Source: Oreohelix idahoensis
Lineage: Eukaryota; Mollusca; Gastropoda; Stylommatophora; Oreohelicidae
Direction of reading: 5' to 3'
Assembly (NCBI GenBank): GCA_024509875.1
Contig: JAMPIV010012423.1
Location: 1-64,000, forward strand
DNA: 64,000 nt
The notes under the pieces are model-generated. The model was not told where the DNA came from and did not search any database. It saw only the letters and a list, made by a program, of their open reading frames with translations. The stretch's first letter is position 1. Every line of letters begins with the position of its first letter. Positions 21,712 through 33,413 of the stretch are shown piece by piece. A program made the position numbers and the translations under genes.

Positions 21712-22386
21712 TGTCAACCTACTAGTATTAGCGTGGATTTATCTCTATCATCATAGGCATATCACAGCAATAATAGCAAGGCTCATTTGCTAGAAGTACG
21801 ATCACACTAAGACTAGCTGACACTAAATTATATAAAGTAACCACAACACCTAGAACAGGTACTGACCCTTTTAATGAAGGTAACACACACCATGAAAATG
21901 CAAAGTACAATGCAATGAAAACTGCCATATCTTGCTATACACTATAGCTCAACATAAGAACCAAAATGGTCATCGACATAAACTCATCAGTGAATGCACA
22001 ATGACTATCGCTCATAGACGACATTTACTACTAAGTTAACGCAATACGTAATTGCGACCAACGTATAACAAATAATAATGAGGAAGCGGAAAATCACTAG
22101 AATCTTCAAAGCACAATCTAGCACCCATCAAATACTCCTGAACATAGGAACATCGGCAAGCACTGAGCAAAAGTGGCACTCATATATCCCAGCACAATTA
22201 CTGACAAAGGCAACAAAACGTTCTCACCGAACGGCGGACATCGCAAGAATCAATTTGCTCCAAAATGTTTCTCCCGGCTTCCGTTCTAGCCGAGACCTGC
22301 TGAACGGGTTTTTTAACGATGAACAACAGTGTTGTCACTCTCCAGCGTAACCAATATAGAATTTAGTAAATGTTTATCCCGTGACA
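21712..22386 (-). repeat. Element D 3' LTR
   Basis: This is 675 bp with TG...CA ends and matches 36691-37369. On the minus strand it directly follows a long purine tract. Confidence 0.9.
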
Positions 22387-22415
22387 TCCACCTCCCCCCC
22401 TCCCCCCTTTAAAAA
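22387..22415 (-). promoter_or_regulatory. Polypurine tract of element D
   Basis: On the minus strand, an A/G run with G6 A G7 A directly precedes the 3' LTR. This is the expected plus-strand primer for LTR-element reverse transcription and fixes the orientation of D. Confidence 0.85.
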
Positions 22416-23408
22416 AGAAAACGAAGTTTTCTTCCATCGGAGGAGTTACGCCCAATCCCCTCTGGAGTAAGGGCGAGCAAATTGCCAAGATAGCACCTCC
22501 TCTGGCAGATAAACAGTGCCAGAGTTGATCAATACTATTGTTCTACATGCCTTCTCACTCACTAGCCTAAATACACGGAAACATGTACACATCCACACCA
22601 GGCATTGACAGTCGTGAAAAATAACAACGACTGACTTATCCTGGAGTAGTCTACACATCATGCATGTTACACCACATTTATATAACTATATGTCACCACA
22701 CAAACATCAAGTCATCGTATCAACAAGCATCTTCCCACAATATAACTGTAGGTATACGATAATATGGTATATCTACACCTCAATAATGAAACCATATCTC
22801 ATAGTATAAACAATCATACATAACATGGTTTAGCTGTACCTTCCATATAATCTCATAAGAAATTGTCTCTACGGCACCATCACACATAAATCACCAAGCA
22901 AGGCATAACAAAGTCCATGACCCTTAAAGATCACAAGACCAACATACTCCATAGGTCTCTGATAAATGCACGCCAGGCCTGCCTACAGTGCACCTGCCTA
23001 CAGAGTACCTGCCCACAGCGCACCTGCATACAGCGTGCCTGCCTACAGCGCACCTTCCTACAGCATGCCTGCCTACAGCGTGCCTGCCTACAGCGCACCT
23101 GCCTACAGCCTGCCGCCTAAAGTATGCCTGCCTCAAGTATGCCTTTATGGCACTGTGCTACATTAATACCAAACACGAAATAGCATAATACAGCATAACC
23201 ATGCATTGCAGAGCATTACACTATCTCTACAATTTCATAACATGTCCTAACATAAACAAGCATTGCAAGAAATCTCACAATCTTTACAAATTTACAAAAT
23301 CCTCATGTCAAAATCAGAATAGAACTGGGGACGTAGGTCAGAGCAACTCCGGTTCGGTTCGCGACAATCGAAGCATCTTACAGAACACGAACCCGACACC
23401 TAATCCCA
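22416..23408 (-). other. Noncoding 3' region of element D with 15-bp minisatellite
   Basis: There is no conserved frame. Positions 22976-23115 are a tandem array of a 15-bp unit near CCTGCCTACAGCGCA, about nine copies. Because the period is a multiple of three, every frame reads as a five-residue repeat (for example APAYS), which explains the overlapping frames there. Confidence 0.7.
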
Positions 23409-23678
23409 CTATTGTTGGACTATTATCAGATGGTTCTGAAGCAACGACAAATGCTTCCGCCTTACTGCCTCACGCGCACCCCACCTATTCGCAAAAGTGA
23501 TCCGCGCCATTTTGGTATTGTCGCGCAACGACAATACCTCTACAAACCTAACCGGCGCAACCTCATCAAACACTCGCCTGAGTGTGCGCCAACTCGCACT
23601 CGGGGGGACGTTACGCACCCAAACTGTGCGATCACTAGCTTTCGGACCCTCGTATAAGTACCTACTGCTCCTTCTCAT
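23409..23678 (-). CDS. RRM-like ORF of element D
   Basis: This 89-residue frame contains TVWVRNVPP (residues 18-26), which fits the RNP2 signature of RNA-recognition motifs. KMARITFANR about 38 residues later fits RNP1. A helix-like segment SWRTLRRVFDEV lies between them, and a second (GAREAVRRKHL) follows. Order and spacing match a beta-alpha-beta-beta-alpha RRM core, with the final strand weak. The frame is also open upstream from ATG near 23777 except for one TGA. It lies downstream of the protease, where RT would be expected. It could be an element protein, a captured host exon or the head of a lost polyprotein. Confidence 0.5.
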   Translation of the reverse strand: MRRSSRYLYEGPKASDRTVWVRNVPPSASWRTLRRVFDEVAPVRFVEVLSLRDNTKMARITFANRWGAREAVRRKHLSLLQNHLIIVQQ

Positions 23679-23850
23679 GTCGTTTGGTACCTGCCGCGAC
23701 TCACGTCAACCATGTACCTTCTGGTCATTCCCCTTAAGAGTTTGGTGATGCTGAGCCTCTGCTCCAGCCGCACCCATGGCCTTGTGCACTCCCTGTACAT
23801 TGCCGACGATTAAATCGGCAATCGGATCATCGAGGACGAACGCGTTCACT
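23679..23850 (-). pseudogene. Protease C-terminal part, out of frame with gag-PR
   Basis: In the frame next to the gag-PR stop, the minus strand encodes NVDTPFITGKV followed by DDPIADLIVGNVQG. This matches the conserved segment after the DTG site in many animal Gypsy proteases. A one-base break near 23890 separates it from the DTG half. It ends at TGA near 23705. Confidence 0.7.
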
Positions 23851-25731
23851 TTACCTGTTATGAACGGAGTGTCCACATTGATACATGCCTAGGGGTAAGA
23901 CCCCACTTTGCCCCCCGAACGTGGTGCACTTTACCGTTTTGCCTGTAAGGCAGGAGTCGTCGATACACGACCCACGCACCCCAATTGTGGTGCATCCGGT
24001 GTCCCGCAACCCCCGGACTGGTCTATTCTCCACCTTGCCTTCGTGAAGAATCACCTTACCAGTTTCATGGACTGCCGATAGACATGGTGCCGCATGCCCG
24101 CATTGAAGCACCAAGCTCTCGTTCGTATGGAACAGAGGGCGACACCATGCACAGTCCTCACTAATAATTGTGTCTAACACCACCGCGGAATTCGCGTGTT
24201 CGATCGGGGTAGTGCATGTATCGGCACAATGACCCCTGCCACCACAATTGGTACATCTGCACTCTTTCCTCTTCTCATCGCGTGCACTTTTGTTGGAGCC
24301 TTTCGACGACGGAGACCCCGCATCCGAGTCAGACGATCGAGTCTCTGAGGAACCACTTCTCTGCTTGTGATGTTTGGTTTTATACCAAAACCGATCTTCG
24401 TCCCGAGAATCCTCAAAACGTATTTGTTTACGCGCTTGGCGTTTATCTCCGTCGTTATTACTTTTATATTGTCGGTTCTGCCACCTCGGGCGACCATTCC
24501 TATGAGAACGAAAATTTCCATAGCTACCTCTAAGTGGTCGATATGGACTTGAGGGCCTCTCAAATCTCTGCTCTTGACCCCTGTCTGCCTTGTCTGACTG
24601 ATTTCGCCACGGATGGCGCCGCACTTTGCCGATACTGGAAACTAAGTCTTCTGTCAGACCCGACTTCTGAATGGGTTTGCCCGGATGGGCCAGGACATAA
24701 TGGTGCCCCAATTGGGCCATGGACTCAATGTCCTTTGGTTGACGTTCCTGGAAAAACGCAACCAACTCACTAGAGCATGAGGACAACACTTTGTCACGTA
24801 AAACTAAGTCTAGCAAGCCATTAAAGTCCTTTGTTATCCCTTCCATTTCGATCCCTCTATTCAGCAGAAGTTTGATCTTTGAGATAAAATCCTCAAAGTC
24901 CTGGTCTGAACTAGGCATCGCGTTTTTAAAACGCGTCCGGTAGCCGTCAGCAGTCTGACGGAACCTTCGGAACAATCTCTCCTTCACTTTGTCATAATCG
25001 GCCCTTTCCTCTACAGGGAGGCTATAAAAAGTCTCCATCGCGGGCCCCACTAGCAGTGTTGATAAAAGAGATTGCCACTGATCCCTATCAGCCTTATAGG
25101 CCACACATTCGGCCTCAAATCTTTCAAGGAATAAATCTAAACTGTCTATTTTATCATTGAAATTCGGTAGACGCAGCCTAAAAGGACGATGAGCCCCACC
25201 AGAAGTTGAGTTCTGACCACTCGCACCCACTTCTAACTTCATCAATTGTATGTCCTTATCCATCATCTTCTCTTCCATAGTTATTCTCATTCTCTCTTTC
25301 TGCAACTCTGACTCTATCCTCTTTTCTTGCAATTCTCTCTCTTCTCTCATCTTCTTTTCTTGCAATTCTCTCTCTTCTCTCATCTTATTTTCTTGCAATT
25401 CGAACTCTCTATCTTCTCTCATCTTCATTTCTTGCAGTTCTCGCTCTATCTTTTTTTCTTGCAATTCGAATTCTCTCTGTTTCCACTCACTTTCTTCTTT
25501 CATCTTCTTTTCTTGTAATTCGAATTCTTTTCTTTTTAGCTCTAACTCTTCAGCTCGAGCATCTCTTAGAGCATTTAGTCTATCAATTCTCTCCCTCTCT
25601 TCCTTCTCTTTCAAAGCTTTTTGATTCTCTACTGAATGGAATTCTGCCTTGGCAAACTCCACTAATTCCTTTCCTGTGTACCCGGCTTGCATGCCTATGT
25701 GCATGAAACTATCAATGTCCATGATGTACAC
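23851..25731 (-). CDS. Gag-protease N-part of element D
   Basis: The frame encodes 626 residues. Residues 40-165 form a strongly charged coiled coil made of repeats like ELQEKKMREER. A Gypsy-type Gag capsid region runs from about 183 (FRLRLPNFNDKIDSLDLFLERF) to 350. A basic Arg/Ser/Asn-rich tail carries a CX2CX4HX4C knuckle at 493-506. The protease active site LRDTGCTT follows at 575-582. Gag assembles the particle and PR processes it. The frame then closes after residue 626, through a shift relative to the remaining protease. ATG 25731 is the first Met; a Met at residue 4 is equally possible. Confidence 0.85.
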   Translation of the reverse strand: MYIMDIDSFMHIGMQAGYTGKELVEFAKAEFHSVENQKALKEKEERERIDRLNALRDARAEELELKRKEFELQEKKMKEESEWKQREFELQEKKIERELQEMKMREDREFELQENKMREERELQEKKMREERELQEKRIESELQKERMRITMEEKMMDKDIQLMKLEVGASGQNSTSGGAHRPFRLRLPNFNDKIDSLDLFLERFEAECVAYKADRDQWQSLLSTLLVGPAMETFYSLPVEERADYDKVKERLFRRFRQTADGYRTRFKNAMPSSDQDFEDFISKIKLLLNRGIEMEGITKDFNGLLDLVLRDKVLSSCSSELVAFFQERQPKDIESMAQLGHHYVLAHPGKPIQKSGLTEDLVSSIGKVRRHPWRNQSDKADRGQEQRFERPSSPYRPLRGSYGNFRSHRNGRPRWQNRQYKSNNDGDKRQARKQIRFEDSRDEDRFWYKTKHHKQRSGSSETRSSDSDAGSPSSKGSNKSARDEKRKECRCTNCGGRGHCADTCTTPIEHANSAVVLDTIISEDCAWCRPLFHTNESLVLQCGHAAPCLSAVHETGKVILHEGKVENRPVRGLRDTGCTTIGVRGSCIDDSCLTGKTVKCTTFGGQSGVLPLGMYQCGHSVHNR

Positions 25732-26326
<595 letters not shown>

Positions 26327-26331
26327 GGCAC

Positions 26332-27366
26332 TGTAACGAGTTGATCCCATGAAAAGGGCAGTAATTTTGAATATGTTTTTGGGCAAAGTAGATTGTGAGT
26401 TACGGTGCTTGTGCGCTCAATTAAGCGGAGGCTTGTTTAACTTTATAATAGAAATATCTCCTTCTATTTTTGAGTGACAGAGTACAGAAAAGCGTGTGAA
26501 CGCTGTTTAATCTCAAATGTTGAGATGTATTTATTCTGTACTGTTTTGAGCGATGTGAATAGCTCGCAGCTAGGCTGCATGTATTATTGAGAGCGGTGTT
26601 CTAAACAGCCGAGTCTCGTGATTGGTTTTTTTTTGGCGGGACTAGTGTGTGATCCCGTGTAGGAGTAGAGTCCTGGGGCATTAAGTATTAAGTCAGCCCT
26701 GTGTTTTTTGAAGTGTATGCCTGTACAGTGCTTGATATGTCGACTTATGTTTTCGCTGTGTATACAGCCTATTATGTATTATAAGGCCAGGATGTGGACA
26801 GGCCGTATGATATTATTGTTAACTGCTGGGTGCAGTCATTATAGCGCTGTTATTATTGTTAACTGCCAGGAGTGCAGTCTTGTGAGTCGTGAGGACTTTA
26901 GGCCATTTATTATTGTTAACTGCCAGGAGTGCAGTCTTGTGAGTCGTGAGGACATTATAGGCCATGATATTATTAACTGCCATGAGTGCAGTCTTGTGAG
27001 TCGTGAGGACATTATAGGCCATGATATTATTGTTAACTGCTGGGTGCAGTCATTATAGCGCTGAGATTATTGTTCAATGTGTTCGTGCTGTGATCTAAAC
27101 TGTACATGAATGTAAACGTGATTATATCGTGACTTAATAAATCGTCATTAAATGTCACCAGGCGTTTACCACATTCCATGATTCTTATGTACGTGCCTGT
27201 GGCGTGAGTGTCTACCCTAACACGCACCCACTTGAAACATTCTACACATCGTGACAACAGTTGGACAATACCACTATTACGAAATCACCACCATAACGAA
27301 CTGTTCTCTAATTATTACTACCACCAGATATAAACTTTACAGTATCAGTATCATTGTACTTTATCA
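26332..27366 (+). repeat. Element E 5' LTR
   Basis: This LTR is 1035 bp. About 26815-27062 is a tandem array of a unit of about 61 bp containing GTTAACTGCCAGGAGTGCAG. AATAAA lies at 27136-27141. Frames inside it are repeat-derived and shared with the 3' LTR. Confidence 0.92.
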
Positions 27367-28385
27367 GTGGTGGCCTCAATTACTTTATCAGTGGTGGACC
27401 AGTTCAAATTGGAACGAATGGATATTACATTCGCGTAACAAGAGTTTCTCTAACTTGAGAGAGTATTTAACAGACGGAAGGATAAAATCGTTATCGATAC
27501 AGTCCACATATCTGTATCATTTGGTGGACTTGTTTTTGGGTTCTGACACCCGCAACATTCGTTTTGAGAGTACTTCGTGCGTTGCCTAAATCTCCTGTGC
27601 TTCAAACCGTGACGTGGTGTGTGGTTTGCCTGTGTGGCGCATTTGTGAAACGCCTTATTCGTGGTAATAATCAGCTTTATAGCACTGTCAGTTGACGTCT
27701 GTGTCGTGCCTGTAGAAAACAGCAACGTCTGTAGTCTACTTTTGCTATCAGATGTGCAGCGAAATTATCAAGCAGCGAGCCAGCAGTTTATGAGGTGATC
27801 CAACGTCTGAAGGATAGCGTGTACCAGTTGAATGTATGTGCAGTTGTACCAGTCATTTTGCAAGTATAATTCGAGTCAAGAGCGGGTTTGCTGTGTTCCT
27901 GTTACGATCATCATGTGCTCCTATGCAGTATTCGAGCACATACCTTACTGAAGCGAGGACCTGAAGGGAGGAGTCTAGTTCCAGTACCTTTCGGCAGTAG
28001 ACTGTTTTAGCGTCAGAATTATGTGATATTTAAAGTCGTGGCGGAAGGGAATGGAATATTGACAGATAAGTGATATTTTGTTCTGTAAAGTGTGTCATTT
28101 CACGCATGTCATCAGGCCTTCTGAATTCTATGCATTTTTTAAAATTCTGTTGTTGTTGTTGTTGATGTCTATAGTGACATATAAGTAGAATTTAATGCAT
28201 AAGTAATTTATGGCTATTAACATGTGTTGACTACCATGATATGGATATGACCATATGAAGGTTCTTTGAACAGAAATTGATCTGACAGTAATTAGGAAAA
28301 GTTGCAATTTATTGTATGATTATTTAGCTGTCAGGAGTAGAAGGCTCATTGATACATATACAGTGATCTCAATAAATAAGTCACT
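27367..28385 (+). other. Element E 5' leader
   Basis: The segment after the LTR starts with a short duplication of CTTTATCAGTGGTGG spanning the LTR edge. The second TGGTGGACC at about 27388 or the first at about 27369 could serve as primer-binding site. No conserved protein is seen before the ATG at 28386. Confidence 0.55.
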
Positions 28386-29696
28386 ATGGATGATGATGAA
28401 ATGGATCCTGATAATATGTGGCCTTTATTGGAATATTTATTTCAAGAAGGTAAAGATTTTGAGAGATTACAGGGACCAGAACTGGAAGCACACGTGATGG
28501 ACAGATTTTTGGTCAGTGCGTCGAGAGCACTAAGAGATTTTGCTGAGGATAGATTTCAGTCCATCCCTCTTTTAAGAATGGCTAGGAATTTAGCCCGTTT
28601 GCTGATGCTCGACCTTCGTGTGTTTGTGTATAAGAATATTCATGTTGAATACGACAATATATTGAAGGGAATACACAAGATGATTCATTGTGACATTGCT
28701 GACAATCAGGAAAAGAAGCTAGAAGATGAGAAAGTAAGAGTCAACAGACAGGAAAGAAAAAATTGCTTAAACGGTAAAGCTGAAGAGAGTAACCTTAAGG
28801 AAAAATTAGCTAAACTTGCAAGTGATTTAAATAGATCAAACCTGGAACTTGCTAGAGTACAAGCAAGTTTGGATTCTTCACTATTGAAGATCAAAGAGTT
28901 GGAGGTCCAGAGGAAAGTTAAGCATGTTGAGGTGGAAAACCTTACACAAGAGATCCAACGAAGGAAAGACATGTATGAAAAATTAAAAGCGGAAACCAAT
29001 GAGCGAGAAAGATTATACATAGAGATGATACATGATGTATGTTTTGATAAACTTGAAGAGAAGAATACGGTATTTCCAGGGGAAGTCGATGAGCTAGCGA
29101 ATAATAATAATGGTGAGAATGAAACACAGTCAATAAAGGTAACTAAAGAGCAGGATGGAAAAGAGACATTGGTAGAGTTGACGGCTGAGAAAGAGAAGGT
29201 TGCTAAGATTGAGAAATTGCTAGCAGAAGAAAGTTGCAGAGTTTTGGCTCTTAATGATTTAAATAAGAAACTTAGTCAAGAGATTGCGCATAGAGATATT
29301 GAAATTTCAGAGGCCAGAAAACGAGTAGATGGCCTGCTTGACATCGTCTTGGATAAAAAAATGTGGTCTTCTGTCAATGTTGACAGTGATAGACAGAAAG
29401 TTGCGAAAAGTCAGCCCCATACACTTTTTGCTCATAGAGAGGCCATACATGGTAAACATAGATCTTGTCGTGGGAAATACAACTTTCCCAGTGCTAGTGG
29501 TACTAGTGACTCTATTGATAATTCTTGGCGTCAGGCTAATAAAGATTCTTGTGTTTCAGCCAGTTCTATTAATTACGAAGAGAAATGTAAGAAATTGCAA
29601 GTTAAGGCTCCTAAAATCAATCATGTGTTTACTGTTGCAGATTCTGATAAACTTGTAACAGGGAATAAACATAGTACTATTTTTTTCCAGGAATGA
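28386..29696 (+). CDS. Coiled-coil gag-like protein of element E
   Basis: This 436-codon frame starts with an acidic N-terminus (MDDDEMDPDNMW) and an alpha-helical segment to about residue 100 containing FLVSASRALRDFAEDRF. A long coiled coil follows, about residues 110-310, rich in Glu and Lys with heptad spacing. I do not recognise the family. Position after the 5' LTR and leader suggests a Gag-like structural role. The frame stops at TGA 29694-29696, just after a run of seven T (29680-29686). In the +1 frame a long open region continues to 30420. This could be a programmed shift, a one-base indel or an assembly error in the T run. Confidence 0.65.
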   Translation: MDDDEMDPDNMWPLLEYLFQEGKDFERLQGPELEAHVMDRFLVSASRALRDFAEDRFQSIPLLRMARNLARLLMLDLRVFVYKNIHVEYDNILKGIHKMIHCDIADNQEKKLEDEKVRVNRQERKNCLNGKAEESNLKEKLAKLASDLNRSNLELARVQASLDSSLLKIKELEVQRKVKHVEVENLTQEIQRRKDMYEKLKAETNERERLYIEMIHDVCFDKLEEKNTVFPGEVDELANNNNGENETQSIKVTKEQDGKETLVELTAEKEKVAKIEKLLAEESCRVLALNDLNKKLSQEIAHRDIEISEARKRVDGLLDIVLDKKMWSSVNVDSDRQKVAKSQPHTLFAHREAIHGKHRSCRGKYNFPSASGTSDSIDNSWRQANKDSCVSASSINYEEKCKKLQVKAPKINHVFTVADSDKLVTGNKHSTIFFQE

Positions 29697-30420
29697 AACC
29701 CACTATGGGCAGGAAAATAAACATTCTAACGGTCCAGTTACTTGTCAAACTCAGCACAGCCAGTTTGACGGGATTGGTAAACATATTCCCATAGGTGAAA
29801 AGAAGAACAGTGATGGTAAGAGATATAATCACAAGATTAGACAGTACCAAGGGAGTTTATCAAGTGGTAATTTTGATTCTCCAAGGAATTGTAAACAATT
29901 TAGCGGATTTCAATATTTTGATCCGAAGAATTCTATAAGTTATAGTGGAAATAACTGTAAGAAAAACTATCAATCTAGTGATGATTTTGCTACTGGAAAG
30001 CAAGTGCTGTCTAGTGGACATTTTTGTCAAAGAAGATATATTAACAACAACAATGCTAACTTGGGTTATAGACATAACACTTGTCATAATAGAGGAATTG
30101 ACAATAATATAAAGAGAGATAATAGCTCTTCACATGTTTCTCTACATCACCAGAGTAACTTGGCTCAGCAAAAGACTAGAGTCATTGTTTGTAAACAAAG
30201 CAACTGTAGTAATAAATATTTTCATCATGTAACAAATAATAAGCGCAAGTATGCTAACTTTGCTCAACATGAGCCCAGAGTCAGTTGTAATAGAGATAAA
30301 CAAGGTAACAATAACAGTGGTGTTTTAAATACTATATCTGATAATGTTGTTCAGCACGAGAAAGTGTCTCGGTGTGGTGAATGTAACATTTTGTTTCATC
30401 CTACGGCAGTGTTGACATAG
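29689..30420 (+). CDS. Asn/Lys/His-rich continuation of the element E protein
   Basis: Open in the +1 frame from the T7 run to TAG 30418-30420, about 243 codons. It is rich in Asn, Ser, Gln, Lys and His, a composition like nucleocapsid tails. It contains scattered Cys (KQSNCSNKYFHH, RCGECNILFH) but no standard CCHC knuckle. An uninterrupted frame of this length suggests it was translated until recently, probably fused to the coiled-coil part. Confidence 0.55.
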   Translation, partial: RNETHYGQENKHSNGPVTCQTQHSQFDGIGKHIPIGEKKNSDGKRYNHKIRQYQGSLSSGNFDSPRNCKQFSGFQYFDPKNSISYSGNNCKKNYQSSDDFATGKQVLSSGHFCQRRYINNNNANLGYRHNTCHNRGIDNNIKRDNSSSHVSLHHQSNLAQQKTRVIVCKQSNCSNKYFHHVTNNKRKYANFAQHEPRVSCNRDKQGNNNSGVLNTISDNVVQHEKVSRCGECNILFHPTAVLT

Positions 30421-32379
30421 GGTTGCGGTCAAGTTGTCCCCTAGTCTTCTGTGATGTCTAGATGTGATAAAAGAAGAGGTGAGGGCATTGTGAGAAGACC
30501 ATTACTTTACACGGACCAAAGTACTGGGTAATTGTCATTTTGACTTATACGTTTTTTCTCATTAGATTTCACCGTTCATTAAAATGGGAATTTTCATTCA
30601 TATATTTTGACAGAAGCGACTTTACGATAACAGTCAAGGCTCCTGTGACATATGAGCGGTGAGAAAAGTAGGTCAAATTTGCGTCCTTGTGTGCGATCAA
30701 GCGTAACTTTTTCAGCGTCTCACTAAACATCGGATGTTTTGCTTGCTCAGGGTCAAGAAATGTTGACAGGAAAGGGAAGCTATAGATTTGCATTTGATTT
30801 TTTAAAATTAAAACAGTAAATATTTTATTTTGTATTTGTTAGTATTATAAATGATATGTTCTTGTTTTGCAATAACATGTAATTTCGTTGAAATATTTTA
30901 TGCATCATTTGATTGCCGTGATTTTTTGTTTTTATTGTTAGTTATATTCCATTGTTGAACTTGCAGTGGTTTGTTTTGGTTTTTTGTTTTTGTAGCAGTT
31001 TTTTAAGATAACTTTTTGTACATGTTGAGTTTGCCAGCCCTATGCACAAAACTCATTAGTTGTAATGGTGCAATAATTACTTTTAGATAATTCATGAGCA
31101 TTTGAATTTTTTCTCATGTGTTTTATGTGATGTATATTTTTTGAAAAAAATACTTACATTTGTTAATGTGTGTCTGTTTAGAGATAGAGTGTTTATATGT
31201 CCTTCATTTTCTTAAAGTCGATTTCATTGCTAGTTTATTTATTATAGCTTTGAATTGGTTGTAAATGAAATATTTTTTATGCAACTTAGTGCTACGAAAC
31301 TTTTTTGTATTTTATTTTTTGGAAAATGTATTTTGCGAACGTTGTAATATTTTTTCTGCGCCAGTGCTAGTCTGTATATTATGGTTAGTAATGTGTAGTG
31401 TCATTAGTTCCTTGAAATTGTTTTTTAAGGTTTGATGTATTTTTCTGTATTTAGCGCGTGACTTTGAGTCAGTGCAAACCTTTTGATAGCGTTTTATTTT
31501 TGTTTGTGTGATATCTTGTATAATTTATTATTAGTTATGTATAAGTTTTATAATTTGGTTAAATTACTTATTATTCTTTTTGTCATAAGTTTTTTAATTT
31601 GTGTTGTTAGTATAGATATACGTTGTCATTTTGTGTTGTAATTTTTGATTATGATTGTATTAATTTAGGCAATATGGTATTTAATTTAGATAGTTATGAT
31701 AACGTATCGTTACTATCTTTTTCTACATGTGCATCTTTACTTTTCATCTGTCCTTGTTGACTATTCGTCATCCCTTTACATCTTTTCTGTTGTCTTTTCA
31801 GCATGATCTGATATGTTGTTTATACTTCCGTGTTTCATCTTGGTCTCACTTTATGCTTCGTGTATACTTTTTTTTTGTTACGCTACTTAGACTTTCATTC
31901 TTTGTATTGTTCAAGTAATGATGTAACTTTAGATCAGGGATAGTTGTATTTGCTTTACATGATTTGACATTGTGATATTATTTGTTGTTTTTCATATGAT
32001 GATTTCATATTTTACTTCTTTTCGAATTATACTTCGTTTGCTTGATATTGTCATTTCTATTACTATTGTTTGTTGCTTGTTTGAGTATTATTGTATATGC
32101 TTAACTTAGTTCTGTAATAGATTAATTTTGAGATACTTAGCTTGGTTTTCTAATAGATTAATTTTAGTATTCTTACTTGATTACATTGGATGATTGTTAT
32201 TTACTTTACATTTACTGATAATATTTTGTAGATATACTATTTCTGACTTATCATAAGATGAATTTTGTAAAACATATGTTAGAACTTCATTATCTTTTAA
32301 AATTTTTTTCGTTTTGGGAGTTAATTTTTTAAAAAAAATGATAGAATCATTTTTTTTTCCTCCCGGGTGTGTGGGAAAC
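30421..32379 (+). other. T-rich noncoding 3' region of element E
   Basis: About 1.96 kb of strikingly T-rich plus-strand sequence with no long frame. It is where pol would be in a standard element. The purine-leaning GGGTGTGTGGGAAAC at 32365-32379 just before the 3' LTR is a candidate polypurine tract. Confidence 0.7.
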
Positions 32380-33413
32380 TGTAACGAGTTGATCCCATGA
32401 AAAGGGCAGTAATTCTGAATATGTTTTTGGGCAAAGTAGATTGTGAGTTACGGTGCTTGTGCGCTCAATTAAGCGGAGGCTTGTTTAACTTTATAATAGA
32501 AATATCTCCTTCTATTTTTGAGTGACAGAGTACAGAAAAGCGTGTGAACGCTGTTTAATCTCAAATGTTGAGATGTATTTATTCTGTACTGTTTTGAGCG
32601 ATGTGAATAGCTCGCAGCTAGGCTGCATGTATTATTGAGAGCGGTGTTCTAAACAGCCGAGTCTCGTGATTGGGTTTTTTTGGCGGGACTAGTGTGTGAT
32701 CCCGTGTAGGAGTAGAGTCCTGGGGCATTAAGTATTAAGGCAGCCCTGTGTTTTTCGAAGTGTATGCCTGTACAGTGCTTGATATGTCGACTTATGTTTT
32801 CGCTGTGTATACAGCCTATTATGTATTATAAGGCCAGGATGTGGACAGGCCGTACGATATTATTGTTAACTGCTGGGTGCAGTCATTATAGCGCTGTTAT
32901 TATTGTTAACTGCCAGGAGTGCAGTCTTGTGAGTCGTGAGGACTTTAGGCCATTTATTATTGTTAACTGCCAGGAGTGCAGTCTTGTGAGTCGTGAGGAC
33001 ATTATAGGCCATGATATTATTAACTGCCATGAGTGCAGTCTTGTGAGTCGTGAGGACATTATAGGCCATGATATTATTGTTAACTGCTGGGTGCAGTCAT
33101 TATAGCGCTGAGATTATTGTTCAATGTGTTCGTGCTGTGATCTAAACTGTACATGAATGTAAACGTGATTATGTCGTGACTTAATAAATCGTCATTAAAT
33201 GTCACCAGGCATTTACCACATTCCATGATTCTTATGTACGTGCCTGTGGCGTGAGTGTCTACCCTAACACGCACCCACTTGCAACATTCTACACATCGTG
33301 ACAACAGTTGGACAATACCACTATTACGAAATCACCACCATAACGAACTGTTCTCTAATTATTACTACCACCAGATATAAACTTTACAGTATCAGTATCA
33401 TTGTACTTTATCA
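32380..33413 (+). repeat. Element E 3' LTR
   Basis: This 1034-bp copy matches 26332-27366, including the internal 61-bp array, and is followed by the GGCAC target duplication. Confidence 0.92.

Noticed and set aside
22976..23115. CRISPR-like array
   Set aside because: The repeats are contiguous with no unique spacers, and the sequence is from an animal genome.
22917..23166. Three overlapping repeat-protein frames
   Set aside because: They arise from a 15-bp minisatellite whose period keeps all frames open.
24174..24563. Plus and minus frames of about 100-130 codons within element D gag
   Set aside because: They are shadows of the gag frame, which carries the zinc knuckle.
26708..27058. Open frame with repeated CQECSLVSRED, also at 32764-33105
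   Set aside because: It lies inside both LTRs of element E and is generated by the 61-bp tandem array; it is not a separate gene.
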